DNA of 64,000 nt from assembly GCA_000711775.1 (NCBI GenBank), contig ARYC01000529.1:38161-102160 (forward strand), read 5' to 3'. The notes beneath the pieces are model-generated. The model had not been told where the DNA came from. It saw nothing but the letters and a program-made list of their open reading frames with translations, and searched no databases. This DNA comes from Oxytricha trifallax. Lineage: Eukaryota > Ciliophora > Spirotrichea > Sporadotrichida > Oxytrichidae. Shown here one piece after another: positions 46,186 through 58,050 of the stretch (position 1 is its first letter; each line of letters opens with the position of its first letter). The translations under genes were made by a program, and so were the position numbers.

Positions 46186-46759
46186 ACTATAATGTCTATG
46201 TTTCAAGAAAATTACTGCCAAGTATTCAAACAATATTCATAATCTCTTATATAAAAGCTAATAAATGTAAATAATAGGTTAGTTAAGTACAAAAAAATAA
46301 TGAATTTTTTCTATAAAAGTTCATTGAATTGACTTATTAAAAATACTATTTTAACTTTGTATAATTTTTTTTATATTCTTGGCATATTAATTATCATAAG
46401 GAGTTACTTTAATGCCTTTAAGTGAATTAATAAAATATTTATTTAATTAATTTTTTTTAGAATAATTTGTTTGTAAAAGTCATTTTTTAATAATAAGCTA
46501 TAATTTTACATAAGCTGATAATAAGATGCTTTAGCATGTCATTACATTTGGAGTTTGCAAGCTTGGGTATTTATTCTCCATTTGCTGTTACTAATTTTAA
46601 GCTAATTGAAAATTTACAATGAATTCCATAAATATAAAATAAATTATTTAAATTTTATTTAATTAAAATACAAGTGTCGTAATATAATTAAAAATTTTAG
46701 TTCTTATGGTATTAGTAATATCCTTATGTATTTAAAGTGAAATCATCAACAATTCCATA

Positions 46760-47640
46760 TAAGGAAAGAAGATGATGATATTGATAGAGGTTATGACAAA
46801 TTCAATGACTTTCAAACTGGATTTGCGAATAGGTACAACTTAAATAGCTAAAAGTATCAGCTGGTAAATTCGATATTCTTAAATATCCACCACTAAACAT
46901 AATTCAATGATTTTATAGTATAAATCAATAAACTGTCTTGCTAACTGTTATGATTATAATTATAAAGTAACATTTGATATAAAAGGAAGGATAAGTGCTG
47001 TTAGTTCAAGATGAAAAAAACAATTTCTCTGATCATTCAGTGAAGATAATGTAAACAAAACTTTAATTGTGAAGTTTAAATCATCTGGTCCATCAGTTTA
47101 TATAAAAATAAAGGGGCTTATAAGAAGAAATGCTGAGGTTCAACGAGAGTCTGAAAATATTAACAGTGTTTAGAACTATTGAAGGAATGCAAGAGATTGG
47201 AGAAATATATGAAATGAAAACAATTTAATCTGAATGAGAAGAGATCATATCATCATATAGCAATAGATTTATCTTAGGGGAATTTGTTTAAATACAGAGA
47301 TAATTTCAAACAGCTAAATCATTAGTTTTTATAGCTTTTAACATTGTAATATAAGATAAAGATATTAAAGCCGACAAATATATAAAAAGTCATTATAATT
47401 ATTTAAATAACCTACTTAATGTTAAATATCACATATATCCAAAACGATATCTTTTTTAAGAAGCTAAAAACTATAGAAACCCAAATATATAAATTAAATG
47501 GTTTCCAAACTTCTCTTATCTGACTAATCAACCAAAATCTGACAAGATCAATTGACTTAGTAATTTTCTTTGCAATTAATGATCCCTCATTTAGTTGATT
47601 TAAATACAATGAATGATATTTATATTTATTTATTTGAGAT
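46760..47640 (+). CDS. First coding block of a long plus-strand mosaic gene, unknown
   Basis: Successive patches with G-rich first codon positions: 46764-46940 (EDDDIDRGYDKFNDF...), about 46950-47030, 47045-47180 (DNVNKTLIVKFKSSGPSVYI...) and about 47175-47560 (FRTIEGMQEIGEIYEMK..., a TGA near 47234, then open to TGA at 47548). Breaks lie between patches in AT-rich sequence, so they may be short eliminated inserts rather than mutations. Probably the beginning of a large membrane or surface protein gene that runs to 52.8 kb. No domain named. Confidence 0.5.
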
Positions 47641-48314
47641 TACTTTTATAAACGTAGATTACTTCATGTTTTTAATAGATGATACAATCACATAGATTTC
47701 AGTTATTGGTATTTTTCATAATTTGTCTAAGCTAGGATAGTTAGTTACTTTACAGTTTTGATTCTAACAGTCAATCTGACATTTGCTACTATTCCTGTAA
47801 TTATAATTTATTTGTGTATAAAATTTAATTAATAAAATTCCAAAAATTTGTACTAATCTGTTAGTTTTGTTTAGAGAAATAAATTAATTCAATCAACTTA
47901 ACCCAATCGAGTTTATATATGATTGAGTTTTGTAGTGATTTCAATTTATTATATTAAAAAAGTTTTACCTATCACTACAGATAGTGAAATATTAACTGCT
48001 GTCCTTTTCTCAGTCTGCTTGTTACATTTAATTTAAGATTAAAAAATAGTTTGATAAAGCAAGGAAATAATTATTTTAGCATTAAATCAGGTTACCAGAG
48101 AAGTGTAATTGTACTACTAGAATAAAATGAATTTATAATTAAATGTAACTCTATCAATGATATTCAGCCGAAATTTATAATATAGGTGGTTATTTAACAT
48201 ATTTATGGTGAGGAATTGAAATTGCTCACATAAAAGGATTACATTTGAATAGAATGAATTAATAAACATAAAAGTTGAGATTTTATACAATTTTTAATTT
48301 AATATTTTAAATTA

Positions 48315-49175
48315 TGTAGGGGAGGAGTATATTTAGTTTACCATAAGGGATGAGAAGTAAACAGTGGCAACTTAATTGTTTAATAGCCCTCATTAATAAT
48401 TTGAATTATATTAATAAATTTCACAACATTTCTATTCATCAAATGAAAATGAAATGTTATATATAATGTTTATAATGAAATTTCTTCCAATCAAGTTACT
48501 TTTTATTTTATAAATAATGGAGTTATTTTTGACAGGTATAAGAAAATCGGGATATAGTTTTAATAAAAGCATAAATTGCAATTATATAGGATGGTTGCTT
48601 ATTTCAATTCATATATAAATTATCTCATATATTAGTTATTATTTAGAACTTAACATCTCCACTTAGATTAATTAAAGAAAAGTTTATTAATGAAAATCTA
48701 ATGCATATATTAGAATGTTTAATTCAAGGCATGTTTATTTGAGAAATATCTTAGCTTTTAATAATATTTCACTGTTAAATAAAGCTATTTTTAGCTGAAA
48801 TAACTTGCAATATAAAGTTATCTCTATATTATATTATAATATTAATATCTTCCTTTCAAACAAGAGTATTTAAGTTATTTTAGCATATTTCACACCAATC
48901 ATTAGTATGCTATGATGAAAGTGGAATTTTAATTTATATAATTATATTATTATCTAATAAAGCCTAGTTTAATCTGTGTGGTTGATCATACTGCGACAAA
49001 TACTACTTTAATCAAACCCTATTTAAGATTAATAAAATAACTTGCTAACTACTTTGAATGAATATCGTGTCCTACTAATAAAATGCTTCAGAAAATTTAA
49101 CCAGTTTATTTACCGAAATAATCGATACTTCATCAATAGGAGAGATACCATGTAAATTTTGATTTGTCATTATAA
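48315..49175 (+). CDS. Coding patches of mosaic gene
   Basis: A patch at 48318-48460 (GEEYIQFTIRDEKQTVATQL) and one at 49060-49152 (ASENLTSLFTEIIDTSSIGE) show coding bias; the DNA between is open but weakly biased. The second patch contains an ENLT...LF module that recurs at 50.5 kb, which suggests repeated domains in one protein. Confidence 0.4.
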
Positions 49176-49499
49176 TTTATGATTTAGTTAAGCCTTACAC
49201 ACTATACAGTTAGATATTGTCATTAGAAATGATAAAAAAGCTGTAATAATTATTATAACATTTTTACTTAAGTTGTTATTGAATAATCAATCCTATTGCA
49301 CGATAATTCTCACAGTGGTAGTTAAATGGTAAATCAATCAATTTAAGATTTCAATTTAATATATCTTTGCCATATAAATCTAATGTGTTTTACTTCTTTT
49401 GCTTAAGTTTAACACTATGAAGGGATTTTTTGAATTTAGGCAATTTTCTAGAACTTAAACATGGTTTTTTTAGATAAATTTTTAATCTAAGTTCTCATT

Positions 49500-49730
49500 A
49501 AGAAGACGAAATGGGCATTAAATTAATGATTGTGATAATCCAACAATATAAATAAATAGGTATAATGCCAGTGAAATAATATATTCAGTTGCTGATATTA
49601 ATCCCGATTAAGGAGGAACTATAATACTAAAAGGGAATTTAATTGATGATGAAATGAATGCAGATCACTGGACAGTCTATAATTTTCAATTAATTAAAGG
49701 ATATGTTTGCAACATTTTTACGTTTTAGTT
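49500..49730 (+). CDS. Coding patch of mosaic gene
   Basis: About 75 codons with strong first-position G bias (Asp/Gly/Glu/Asn-rich, YSVADINPDQGGTIILKGN) inside a longer open frame (49215-49835) whose ends are not convincingly coding. Plus strand. Probably an MDS of the 46.7-52.8 kb gene. Confidence 0.45.
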
Positions 49731-49929
49731 TCAATATAATATATATTATAAATATTTATGCGAATATAACATACTTCTTAATAAAACAATAAACGTTTAG
49801 AAACAAATTATTACTTTGTTGATCTTTATATAGGAATGATAAATAATAAACTGTCTAATTAACTATTTATAAATAAGTCTTAACATTGAAGTTATGTTAT
49901 TTTGTTAAATAGCATTTATTGGTTTAAAA

Positions 49930-51005
49930 TGAACATTCTTTCACTGTTAATTTGAGAAATATTTCAGAAGAACTTAGACAAGAACTGATTGGTAGAGTAT
50001 TTACTATAAATAAAGTAAACAAAATCACTTGATCAAGATAATAAATTAATTATTAATTACATTCTTGTATAACAATCTATTAAATAAATAAATATTCAAA
50101 GTTACTTGATATCATAAGCTATTGAGCTGAAAAGGCAATATTAGCAATTGCGAATATGCTTTTGATGAAAATTATGAAAATACTATTATGACTTTGGAAA
50201 TCTTATGAGAAGACTTATTGACCCTTGATCGATATTTTAGAACAAATATAATTAATATTAATGGGGTTATTTAAAAAATAGATTAAAAAACTCATATTTT
50301 AATATAAGTAAATAATTAGTAACTGACTGTAGGTGGCTTATCTCTTTATGCAAAACTACTCTTCAATTTCTTACATCATCACATTCTAATTCCACTTCAC
50401 TATGCTAATTAATGAAGTTATATGATAATAATGATGAAAGTGAATATTTATTCTTTTCAGAGTTCCTTAGTCTACTGAAGCAACAACATAATTACCCGCA
50501 GAAAATTTAACCATTTTATTATCTCAAATACCATCGATTATTCTTTCAACTATTGAAAAAGTGCAACTTAATAGATTTTTAAATTCAGTGAGACTCTAAA
50601 TAAAATTAAAAGGAAGTTTATTCAAAGGAATTAAGTACTATAGTATTCTTATTTATTATTTTTAGTTTGACGCTTTTATAGACCAAACAATTTATTGGAT
50701 TTAATATTTAATTTTATATGTAAGAATCAATAATCAAAATACAAAATAAAGGAAAAATATAGTTTTCCTGATATACCTAAGGATTTCATAGCAAAAATAA
50801 TAGTTGAGATATTTAATGATAAACTAATATACCCTGCATGTTTTCAATTACAGTATAAATGAACTTATTTTTTATTATTTATTGCAATAAATAAATGATC
50901 TTATTATCGCTAAAATCCAGTAGCCAGGTCAACTAGGATATAATTTCAATATGTTTTACTTATATTAATAAAGAGTCAAGAGATCTGATAAAAACACCTA
51001 ATAAT
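49930..51005 (+). CDS. Coding patches of mosaic gene, including a repeated ENLT module
   Basis: Patches at about 49937-50032 (ISEELRQELIGRVFTINK), 50140-50208 (YAFDENYENTIMTLEI), 50461-50665 (VPQSTEATTQLPAENLTILL then an amphipathic stretch), 50768-50863 (FPDIPKDFIAKIIVEIFNDK) and 50898-51000. The 50.5-kb patch repeats GCAGAAAATTTAACCA-type DNA seen at 49090 (49092-49107). Patches alternate with AT-only spacers of roughly 50-200 bp, as in a non-scrambled MDS/IES mosaic. Pointers were not resolved. Confidence 0.45.
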
Positions 51006-51294
51006 AATTATTTTGATATATATAAATACATACAAACATACATTGCAGAAGTTTCTAATGATTTAACTATCAATTATTTTTAACTGTATCTCATTCAATA
51101 ATTATTATCAATATTTTGTATAATTTTTAATTGACATATAATAAGTTGTTCAATTAGGTGTTAATACTATGTTTACCTGCATTTATTGTAGAATAAGAAT
51201 ATTACTAAGTGAGTTATGCATTAATGAAAAATAAGAGGATAACTTTAATTGAAAATGAAAATTAGTTGAATTTATAATTATTTGTATTTACAAA

Positions 51295-51526
51295 GACAAA
51301 AATGGTATCATTATTAATCGTTATTATTTCTCCATTATCCTTCATATATATTACCATCTTTCCATTAGTCTCGTGTTGTTCCCCTTCGGTTCCTTGGTTT
51401 TTAGAGTCTTCAGTCTGTACCTTCCAAAGATCTTCACGAACCTTTTGCTAAAATCCAAAAATTATTAGATATGTTTTTTGTAATTTATAAATTTTGTTGA
51501 GTGACCAGCATCTTTTGCTCAGACAT
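51295..51526 (-). CDS. Two-MDS gene start on the opposite strand
   Basis: ATG at 51526-51524 begins MSEQKMLVTQ, followed by a CAAAA repeat, a short AT-rich insert, a second CAAAA and then a strongly coding stretch (VREDLWKVQTEDSKNQGTEG..., ending around 51295). Removing one pointer and the insert joins the two in frame. It runs against the plus-strand mosaic gene on both sides, so it is either a nested separate gene or an inverted segment. Family unknown. Confidence 0.6.
51443..51496 (-). other. Candidate IES with 5-bp pointers CAAAA
   Basis: TTTTG (CAAAA on the coding strand) stands at 51443-51447 and 51492-51496. The 44-bp insert between is AT-rich and non-coding. Deleting insert plus one pointer (49 bp) gives an uninterrupted frame from the ATG at 51526 through 51300. 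No GT-AG intron fits as well. Confidence 0.6.
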
Positions 51527-51854
51527 TTTTGACATATTTATTATTGTTAAATCAATTATTTATTGCTTATGTTTTTCTTAATATAAATCATGATTAATTT
51601 TAAATAACATTAATAAATTTTATATTTTTACACTCCTATACTTGATTTGAAGAATGTTTCTGGAGTTGAAATCATGGTATTAGTAATGATGAAAACAATA
51701 AATAGACAATAAGAGCATCAATTTTTTATGAATTATATGTTGATATTTTTTATTAAATGTAACATTAATTATAATAAAATTCAGTAGTGAATTCAGATTT
51801 TATTATTTTCATAGTTCTTGCCACTTATTTAAATAATAAAACCACACACTTAGG

Positions 51855-52012
51855 GAATCATAGACTAAACACTAAATAAAATCTGTTCTCTGCTCTGCTT
51901 CTTCTAGCTGTTTCTCTTGTTCCTCCTCTTGAAGATAATTCAACTTTTTTATTGAACTGCACCAAGGACTGCGTTAAATACTGAAACTTAAATTTCTGCT
52001 TGAACAACTACT
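51855..52012 (-). CDS. Coiled-coil-like coding segment on the opposite strand
   Basis: The minus strand encodes a Gln/Phe/Lys patch (FQYLTQSLVQF) and, after a one-base shift at a run of six A (near 51940), a Glu/Gln-rich helix (LQEEEQEKQLEEAEQR). It lies 5' of the MSEQK start codon on the same strand, so it belongs to another gene or to a scrambled order. Confidence 0.45.
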
Positions 52013-52084
52013 AATGAGTTTGGAGCTATGTCTGTATCTTTTAATTAAATACTATTTCTAACTATATATGAAAATAATATAGCT

Positions 52085-52395
52085 ACCTATTATTATGATC
52101 ACTCAATAAAGAATTTAGTGAATGACTTACTTGATATTGATTTATCATCAACATGAAGTGATTCTTAAAGTGAAAGAGCATTTATTGAATTTATTTATGT
52201 TATATAGATTATTTTATTGATATTAATGATAGCTGATTTGCTTGGAGCATATTTAGTCATAAATTAAGTATTACTTTTGTTAATAATCGAAAAGATGAAA
52301 CTTTCATAATAAGCCAGAACAAATGACTTAAATTTAGCTAGATAAATTTCTTGAATTAACTGCATAAAACAGTTATTGATTATTTAGTTATTTAT
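52085..52395 (+). CDS. Transmembrane-containing coding patch of mosaic gene
   Basis: An Asp/Asn/Leu patch at 52075-52150 is followed by 52161-52360, open and encoding one or two hydrophobic helices (IILLILMIADLLGAYLVI) then a Lys/Arg-containing juxtamembrane stretch. This suggests a membrane protein whose extracellular part is encoded upstream (46.7-51 kb) and whose cytoplasmic tail follows at 52.45 kb. Confidence 0.45.
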
Positions 52396-52450
52396 TTAGT
52401 AGAATTAATTAAACTTTATGCAAGTTGTTTAAAATAAAATAAGAAAGATA

Positions 52451-52816
52451 ATGAATTATAATATAGCACCTGAAAAGAAGACCAATGATATATAAACGTT
52501 TATCATAGATTGTAATGAGGAAACTAAAAGATTAAGTTTATCATCGGATGAATTAACGACTTACATTTATTTTTAGTCTAATTGGGTAGACAGTATTGAA
52601 AAGCTAATATTGTTAAATGTTTATATAAATCGAATTTTATCTCAATTTGAATACTTTAAAAATGCTCAACCTGATTAATGTATAGAATAATACATTCGTA
52701 AATATTCAATGGATCAATTAAGTTGGGATGCTTCGTTGTTTTTGGTGGGTTTCAAGTTATCTATTGCAATATGTTTTTTATCTTAATTTTTCATTTCTTA
52801 TATATTTTTAAATTGA
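52451..52816 (+). CDS. 121-codon ORF, likely cytoplasmic tail region, unknown
   Basis: ATG at 52451 to TGA at 52814, uninterrupted with TAA/TAG as Gln. It begins MNYNIAPEKKTNDIQTF and is rich in Asp/Glu/Ser with WVDSIEKLILLN and YSMDQLSWDASLFLVGF stretches; coding bias fades after about 52760. It continues the orientation of the 46.7-52.4 kb patches and may be the 3' part of that gene. No family recognised. Confidence 0.45.
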
Positions 52817-53930
52817 TTTTTATATTATCTTTAATATCACATTTTACAGACTTAAGAATATTAAACGGATTACTTTATTATAACATGCTAACTATTTGAT
52901 ATATAAGTATTACTGATCAATAGATTTAAATTAAAAAAAAATAAAATGAGGCGTTTTAGTATTATTTCATTTTAAAATTTGAATGAATTTTAATGTTTGC
53001 TTATTTTTCTATTCTTGTAATAACATAAATTATATTAAAAATTTTGGTATTCCCACATTAATATTTCAGCTTTGTAGAGATAAAAACTGAGTTGTAATTA
53101 TTAACAAAAAAATAAGATCTTAAAATTAAGAATATTCCATAAATTAAAAGTCTTAGATTTATTAAATTTAACAATATCAAGATAATTATTCTGAAAGATG
53201 ACCCACCCTATATACAACGACCCTGTAGTTATCCTAAAGACAGGCATTATAAATGTTTTAATTTTTACTATAGAGATTGATGCATCAAATTATTAATTTT
53301 GTTTTGAAATAAAAAAGTTATTTCTACTATTATGTTTACTGCTCCTCTTACAGTATCAATTATATGTTGTTAAGATGTATTTGCATTCTCAAGTTTATTA
53401 TATAGTATAAAGATAATTTGATTAGGCCAAAGTTAAACTAATCATTTACGTAAATGCAAAGATTTTAAAATTTGTTTTATTTCTTCAATTTACTTTGGCA
53501 ACTTACTAACTTTACTTGATATTTAATAATTATAACTTGAGCAATAACTATAGTATAAAATAATTATATATGAGGTTTACTCTTCAAATTTTCATGTTTA
53601 AATTTTATTTGAGATTTGCATAACCTATATATCTGTAGAGAAAATTGGTATTAGATTTGGAAGATACATTAATTAAAACTATTTATAGCAATAATATTGA
53701 TAATATTGTAACAATGTGTATAATTGATTACAATTACAAAGTTGCAGTAGTTGTTAGTAAACCTTACTTCAACGTCAAGCTTTTTAAATCCATTTTTATT
53801 ATAAAACATAATAATTAATAATAAAACTTAATATAGCAATAAGTATTTTAAAGTCCAGAAGCAAGATGAGACTCTCCATTTAATGAAAATGTAAATTTCA
53901 AAAAACATATATAAGATTTTTATAAAGTTG

Positions 53931-55312
53931 CCCTACCTATAACACCACAGAAGGGACGAGGCAGGTACCTCACAAGGTGGCAGAAAATGTATTAAAACTC
54001 AAAATTATTTGAAAATGAAGATGATGAGAATGAAATGGAAGATAAAACATTTTTTTGTGTATATATTCATTTTTTTGATTATTCTAATAACTATTTTTAT
54101 TATTGTTAAGTTAATTTCTAAATTATATATTTCTCCTTTTATTTATCATGATTCACTAAGTTATTACTATTTATATTATGAGGACATCCAAAAGGTATCT
54201 GCAAACATTCGAATCTATTATGATAACTGCGTTCTAAAACAATTCTAAATGAAAGTTAATTTCTATACTAAACAGAAAATTGTTCTTTATAGACATTTTG
54301 GTTTTGTTTTTTCGATAAATCTGGTCTACGAAAATCAAAAAGAAGCTCAATGATTTCAAATAGATTTATCAAGAATTATATATAGATTATTTATCCTAAA
54401 CCTGATAAAAAGTTAAACTTAGAGGTTGGATTCTTACTACAGCCTGAATAGAATATTTTATTTACCATCTAAAGCTAGGATAAAATCTAGTGTCTTCTCT
54501 ATTAACATTTTCACTTTTTAATAAAAAGCCTCATTTACAGGTAACTCAATAGATCTAAAGAAACATACATAAACGAGTTAAGCCATAACTTAACAATGAT
54601 TGAAAAATTATAATTATAATTAATCATCTGAGGGGAACTTCACAATATTCTCATCATTTACAATCGTCTCAACAAATATTTTCAAAATGAACTATCATTA
54701 AGGTAAATGATTAATCTGCATATAGTTAGAAAAATAAGAAAGTTAATCTAAGTATTATGAATACGAAAAAATCAAAATGTGGAAATTCTTTTAAAATAAA
54801 ACATTTGATTAACAACTCTATTTAATTCTTTAAATTTATTTTACTCTACATCATAAGAAATTATAGATAAAATTAGGCAAGAATAATAATATCAAAATAG
54901 AACTTAAAGATAGGTATATAATTATTACGCATTTTTAGTCTTTAAAAAAAAGTAAAATAAAATTTTTTATCATCCAGGAAAGTATAAACAAAATCTCAGA
55001 CAAACTTAATTCTAAATAAACGCAATCGATTAGATTTAGGCATCAGATCACGAGTCTTATTATCCAACGAATTTTAAAACAGCGAATTTATCAAAATAGC
55101 AAAAATTTATAAATAATAATTATTTTTGTTTCTAAAAAGAGACTTATTGAATTATTATAAGCCACCAACTATAAAAATAATCTTTTGAAGAAAGCAAAAA
55201 TATCGAAATACTATTTATAATATCTTGAATTTAAATAATGTAGAAAAACATCCGTGTTAGAAAACAGATTGGTATGTAATAAATAATAATATAAAATAGT
55301 GTAAGTCAGTTG
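53931..55312 (+). CDS. Membrane-protein-like block with frame breaks, unknown
   Basis: A short GC-richer start (TTEGTRQVPHKVAENVLK, 53943-54000) leads by a one-base shift into an acidic patch (LFENEDDENEMED). An overlapping frame from 54015 carries a long hydrophobic helix (VYIFIFLIILITIFIIV) and Tyr-rich sequence to TGA at about 54350. Then come 54400-54630 (PKPDKKLNLEVGFLLQPEQ...), 54630-54755 (ELHNILIIYNRLNKYFQNEL) and a long open, Lys/Ile-rich frame to TGA near 55310 that is only weakly supported. Likely a single-pass membrane protein related in style to the upstream mosaic gene. Confidence 0.4.
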
Positions 55313-55451
55313 ACTCGAAATCTTTACAATACAATATTTGTTTAATAGATAGTGAAATCAAAATAATTTAGATTTTATATATTCAGTCAAAATAGAATAA
55401 GAATCACAAATATTTAAATTCTAAATATATGACTAATTATAAATTATAGTG

Positions 55452-55617
55452 TTTTTCAAATATAATTATGATTAATTTTCAAATATTTGTTTGATTTTAT
55501 ATTATTATATTTAGTATGGGCTCAAGTAGTAAATTATATATTTTTAATAAATGAGCCCATTTTATTATATTATTGAAATATAAAATTATTTCAATTAATC
55601 ATAATTATATTTTTCAG
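55452..55617. repeat. Imperfect foldback repeat, about 70-bp arms
   Basis: TATAATTATGATTAAT near 55461 and its complement near 55593, plus an inner TGGGCTCA/TGAGCCCA pair (55517-55524, 55552-55559), define a hairpin of about 166 bp. Arms are diverged in the middle. Probably an old MITE. Confidence 0.6.
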
Positions 55618-55744
55618 TAGATATGAGATTTCTTTTCTATTTATTCATATTTTTTTATATTTTTGAAAAATAACATGAAATTGATAAATTAAAATGAAAT
55701 CAGAATAAACTATTAAGTATTCTTAAAAAATATGCAAAAATCAT

Positions 55745-55954
55745 ATCCAATTACAGTTGGCCTTTTCTAACCAACTTCCGTGATATTTAGTTCCACCTGG
55801 TTATTCTTATTAGAGTTTATGCAATTCTTTCTGATGTCTTCTGCCTTCGTGACTTCTGTTGACTAGTATTGCTTAAATATAAAGAAAAGTTAGATATGAT
55901 ATTGTTACTTACAAATCTTTTTGAATAATCAGCTGCCTGTTGTCTGCCATTAAC
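55745..55954 (-). CDS. Gene start with short insert, unknown protein
   Basis: ATG at about 55950 starts MADNRQLIIQ on the minus strand. After a 50-60 bp AT-rich insert the coding signal resumes at about 55872 and runs to about 55745. Two joins are open: deletion between CAA pointers, giving ...YQSTEVTKAEDIRKN..., or splicing of GTAAGT...TTTAAG, giving ...FNTSQQKSRRQKTSERIAQ.... The layout resembles the MSEQK segment at 51.5 kb. Family unknown. Confidence 0.45.
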
Positions 55955-57104
55955 TTGATTCAATTCTCATTTATTATAATTGTTATTATTAATTTCTTGA
56001 ATTTTCTTTGTTATTTTTCATGATTAGTTAAATTATTTGCTATATACTTAAAAAAAAAATTATTATTTAAAGGTTTGATACTTTTAATAGAAAATAATTT
56101 AATAATTGCTAGTGTTAAAAGAGAGGAATAAATTATACTTCATAATAAAAAAATTCAAAATTCATTCCTATTCCTTAATTTAATATGGTAATAGATATAA
56201 ATTAAAAATAATAATATAAATAATTGCCTCTAACAGCAAAAATCAATAAGATCTGATACTTAAATTCGCAATTATATAACATTCTATATGAAATCAGACT
56301 TATTTAACATAAATATATTAAGCAAATTTTCATGCAAATATATTAAATACAGTTTTTTGTATTTAAGGAATTATATATTCAAGTATTTTTACTATTTCGA
56401 CTGATTATTGACGTACCATAAAATCTCATCCTAAAATAGAGAAAGATCGACTCAAATTTTGGTTGATTTGTTTAATTGATAATTATGAAAAAATTAAGTC
56501 TTGTTAATTCTATCCAGTAATGAAGCATATAAGTTCGCAAATAATATAGTTTAGCTATTTTTAAATTTTCAATAAAATATCTAAAATGAAATTAAAAATT
56601 AAATAATACTTCTATAACTGACAGTATTTTGTTTTATTATTAATATATTTTAAATAATTTCTTAATTTCAAATAAATTCCGATAATAAATATAATGATTT
56701 TTCCTTAATCAATAATATTACTAAAATAATATTTTGTATAATATTGAATAAAGAATATTTCATTAAATTTCTATAAAAAACTTTCTGAGGTAAAAAGATT
56801 TCTATAATTTCAAACAATAGTTAAATAATAATCAAAATTACCTTCGAGCAATATTGTCTCAACGGCAAAGTCTTAAAAAAAAGGCATTGCTTAATAACAC
56901 CAAAGAATGGTCTTCTATTAAGGCTAAGCTTAAATGTTTCCATGCTCTTAGAAAGTGCTAAGCAATGTTAAAAATCTGATATGTAAAATTAAATGGTATT
57001 GTCAAAAATAAATTTAATATGTAAATGTAAAACTTGAAGCGATTTAAATAATAAAATTTAAATTATAATGTTTGTGATTTTTAGAATTTGTCTTGGCCAA
57101 AAAA
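55955..57104. other. AT-rich stretch, no gene recognised
   Basis: Featureless apart from AAGGCATTGCTTAATAACAC at 56881 and a partial inverse GTGCTAAGCAATGTTAAA near 56956, a loose inverted pair. No coding bias. Confidence 0.3.
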
Positions 57105-57200
57105 ATATTTTTAATAAATTAAAAAAGAATGTCTCGTTCACACAGAACTTGAGTCAATTAGGGCACGGAAGTTCAATTTTGATATCATAAATTTTCAACT
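57105..57200. repeat. Dispersed repeat family B, copy 1
   Basis: Similar in direct orientation to 58735-58830, sharing GGCACGGAA.GTTCAA.TTT and AATATCACAAATTTT-like DNA. The two copies flank repeat A (57.5 kb) and the foldback MITE. Confidence 0.5.
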
Positions 57201-57524
57201 TCTAATATACCTGAGATATGAAGATTTAAGTTTCCAAAAATCAAAGTAAAATTTCAAATTAGTATATGAAAGTTTAAAATAAAAACTTCGAGTATAAAAT
57301 ATAGCGATTTGTGGCCTCTAATTTTATACCTAAATTTTATATTAATTTTAATTTATTAATTTTGAAATTTTAATATTTTTCAAAATCAGATTTTGAATAA
57401 TAATAATTCCTATAAATATTTTAATTGATATTTGCAAATATGCAAATGACCACTAAAATGACAAATGTTAAATTGAATTTAAAATTAAATATTAGTTATA
57501 TTATTTCAGTTCATTAAGATTTGT

Positions 57525-57860
57525 CCTTGGCTGTACTTGATAAAAATTAGAAAAAGAGAAAATTTGTTAAGAATTGTCCGTGACCAATTTCATAAAGTGC
57601 GTGTTTTAAAAGTGTTTTGAAGCATATTAAATTTTTATTTTCTATAATTCCCACTAATAAATAAATTCTACATCTTTCTTATGTCCCCGGGATACTGAAA
57701 ATCAAAAATAAAGATTGGTGTTGGCAAATCTTTGATTTTGATATTTGAGAAAAATGTAAAAAATTAAATTATAATTTGATTATTTTTGTAAATCTCAATG
57801 TTGCTTTAAACCATGTTCCTGTGTTATTCAGAGCTTCTTTTTAAGAACTTAATTTTTATT
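57525..57860 (+). repeat. Dispersed repeat family A, copy 3
   Basis: Direct match to 460-740 and inverted match to 38437-38760. It includes AAGATTTGTCCTTGGCT at 57511-57527 and GATTGGTGTTGGCAAATCTT at 57711-57730. Confidence 0.65.
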
Positions 57861-58050
57861 TTTAATTTAATTTAATTAATTTTTGGAATTTTAAATGATT
57901 TTTTGGATTTTTTTCATTAATTATATTTATTAAGACATATCATCTCATTAAATTTGTTTGAATCTTTACTTAAAAATGCTTGGAAATTTTAAGAAATACA
58001 TTTATATACGAATTTTCTCGATTTTCAGGATTGACAAGTCTAGTGCAAAA

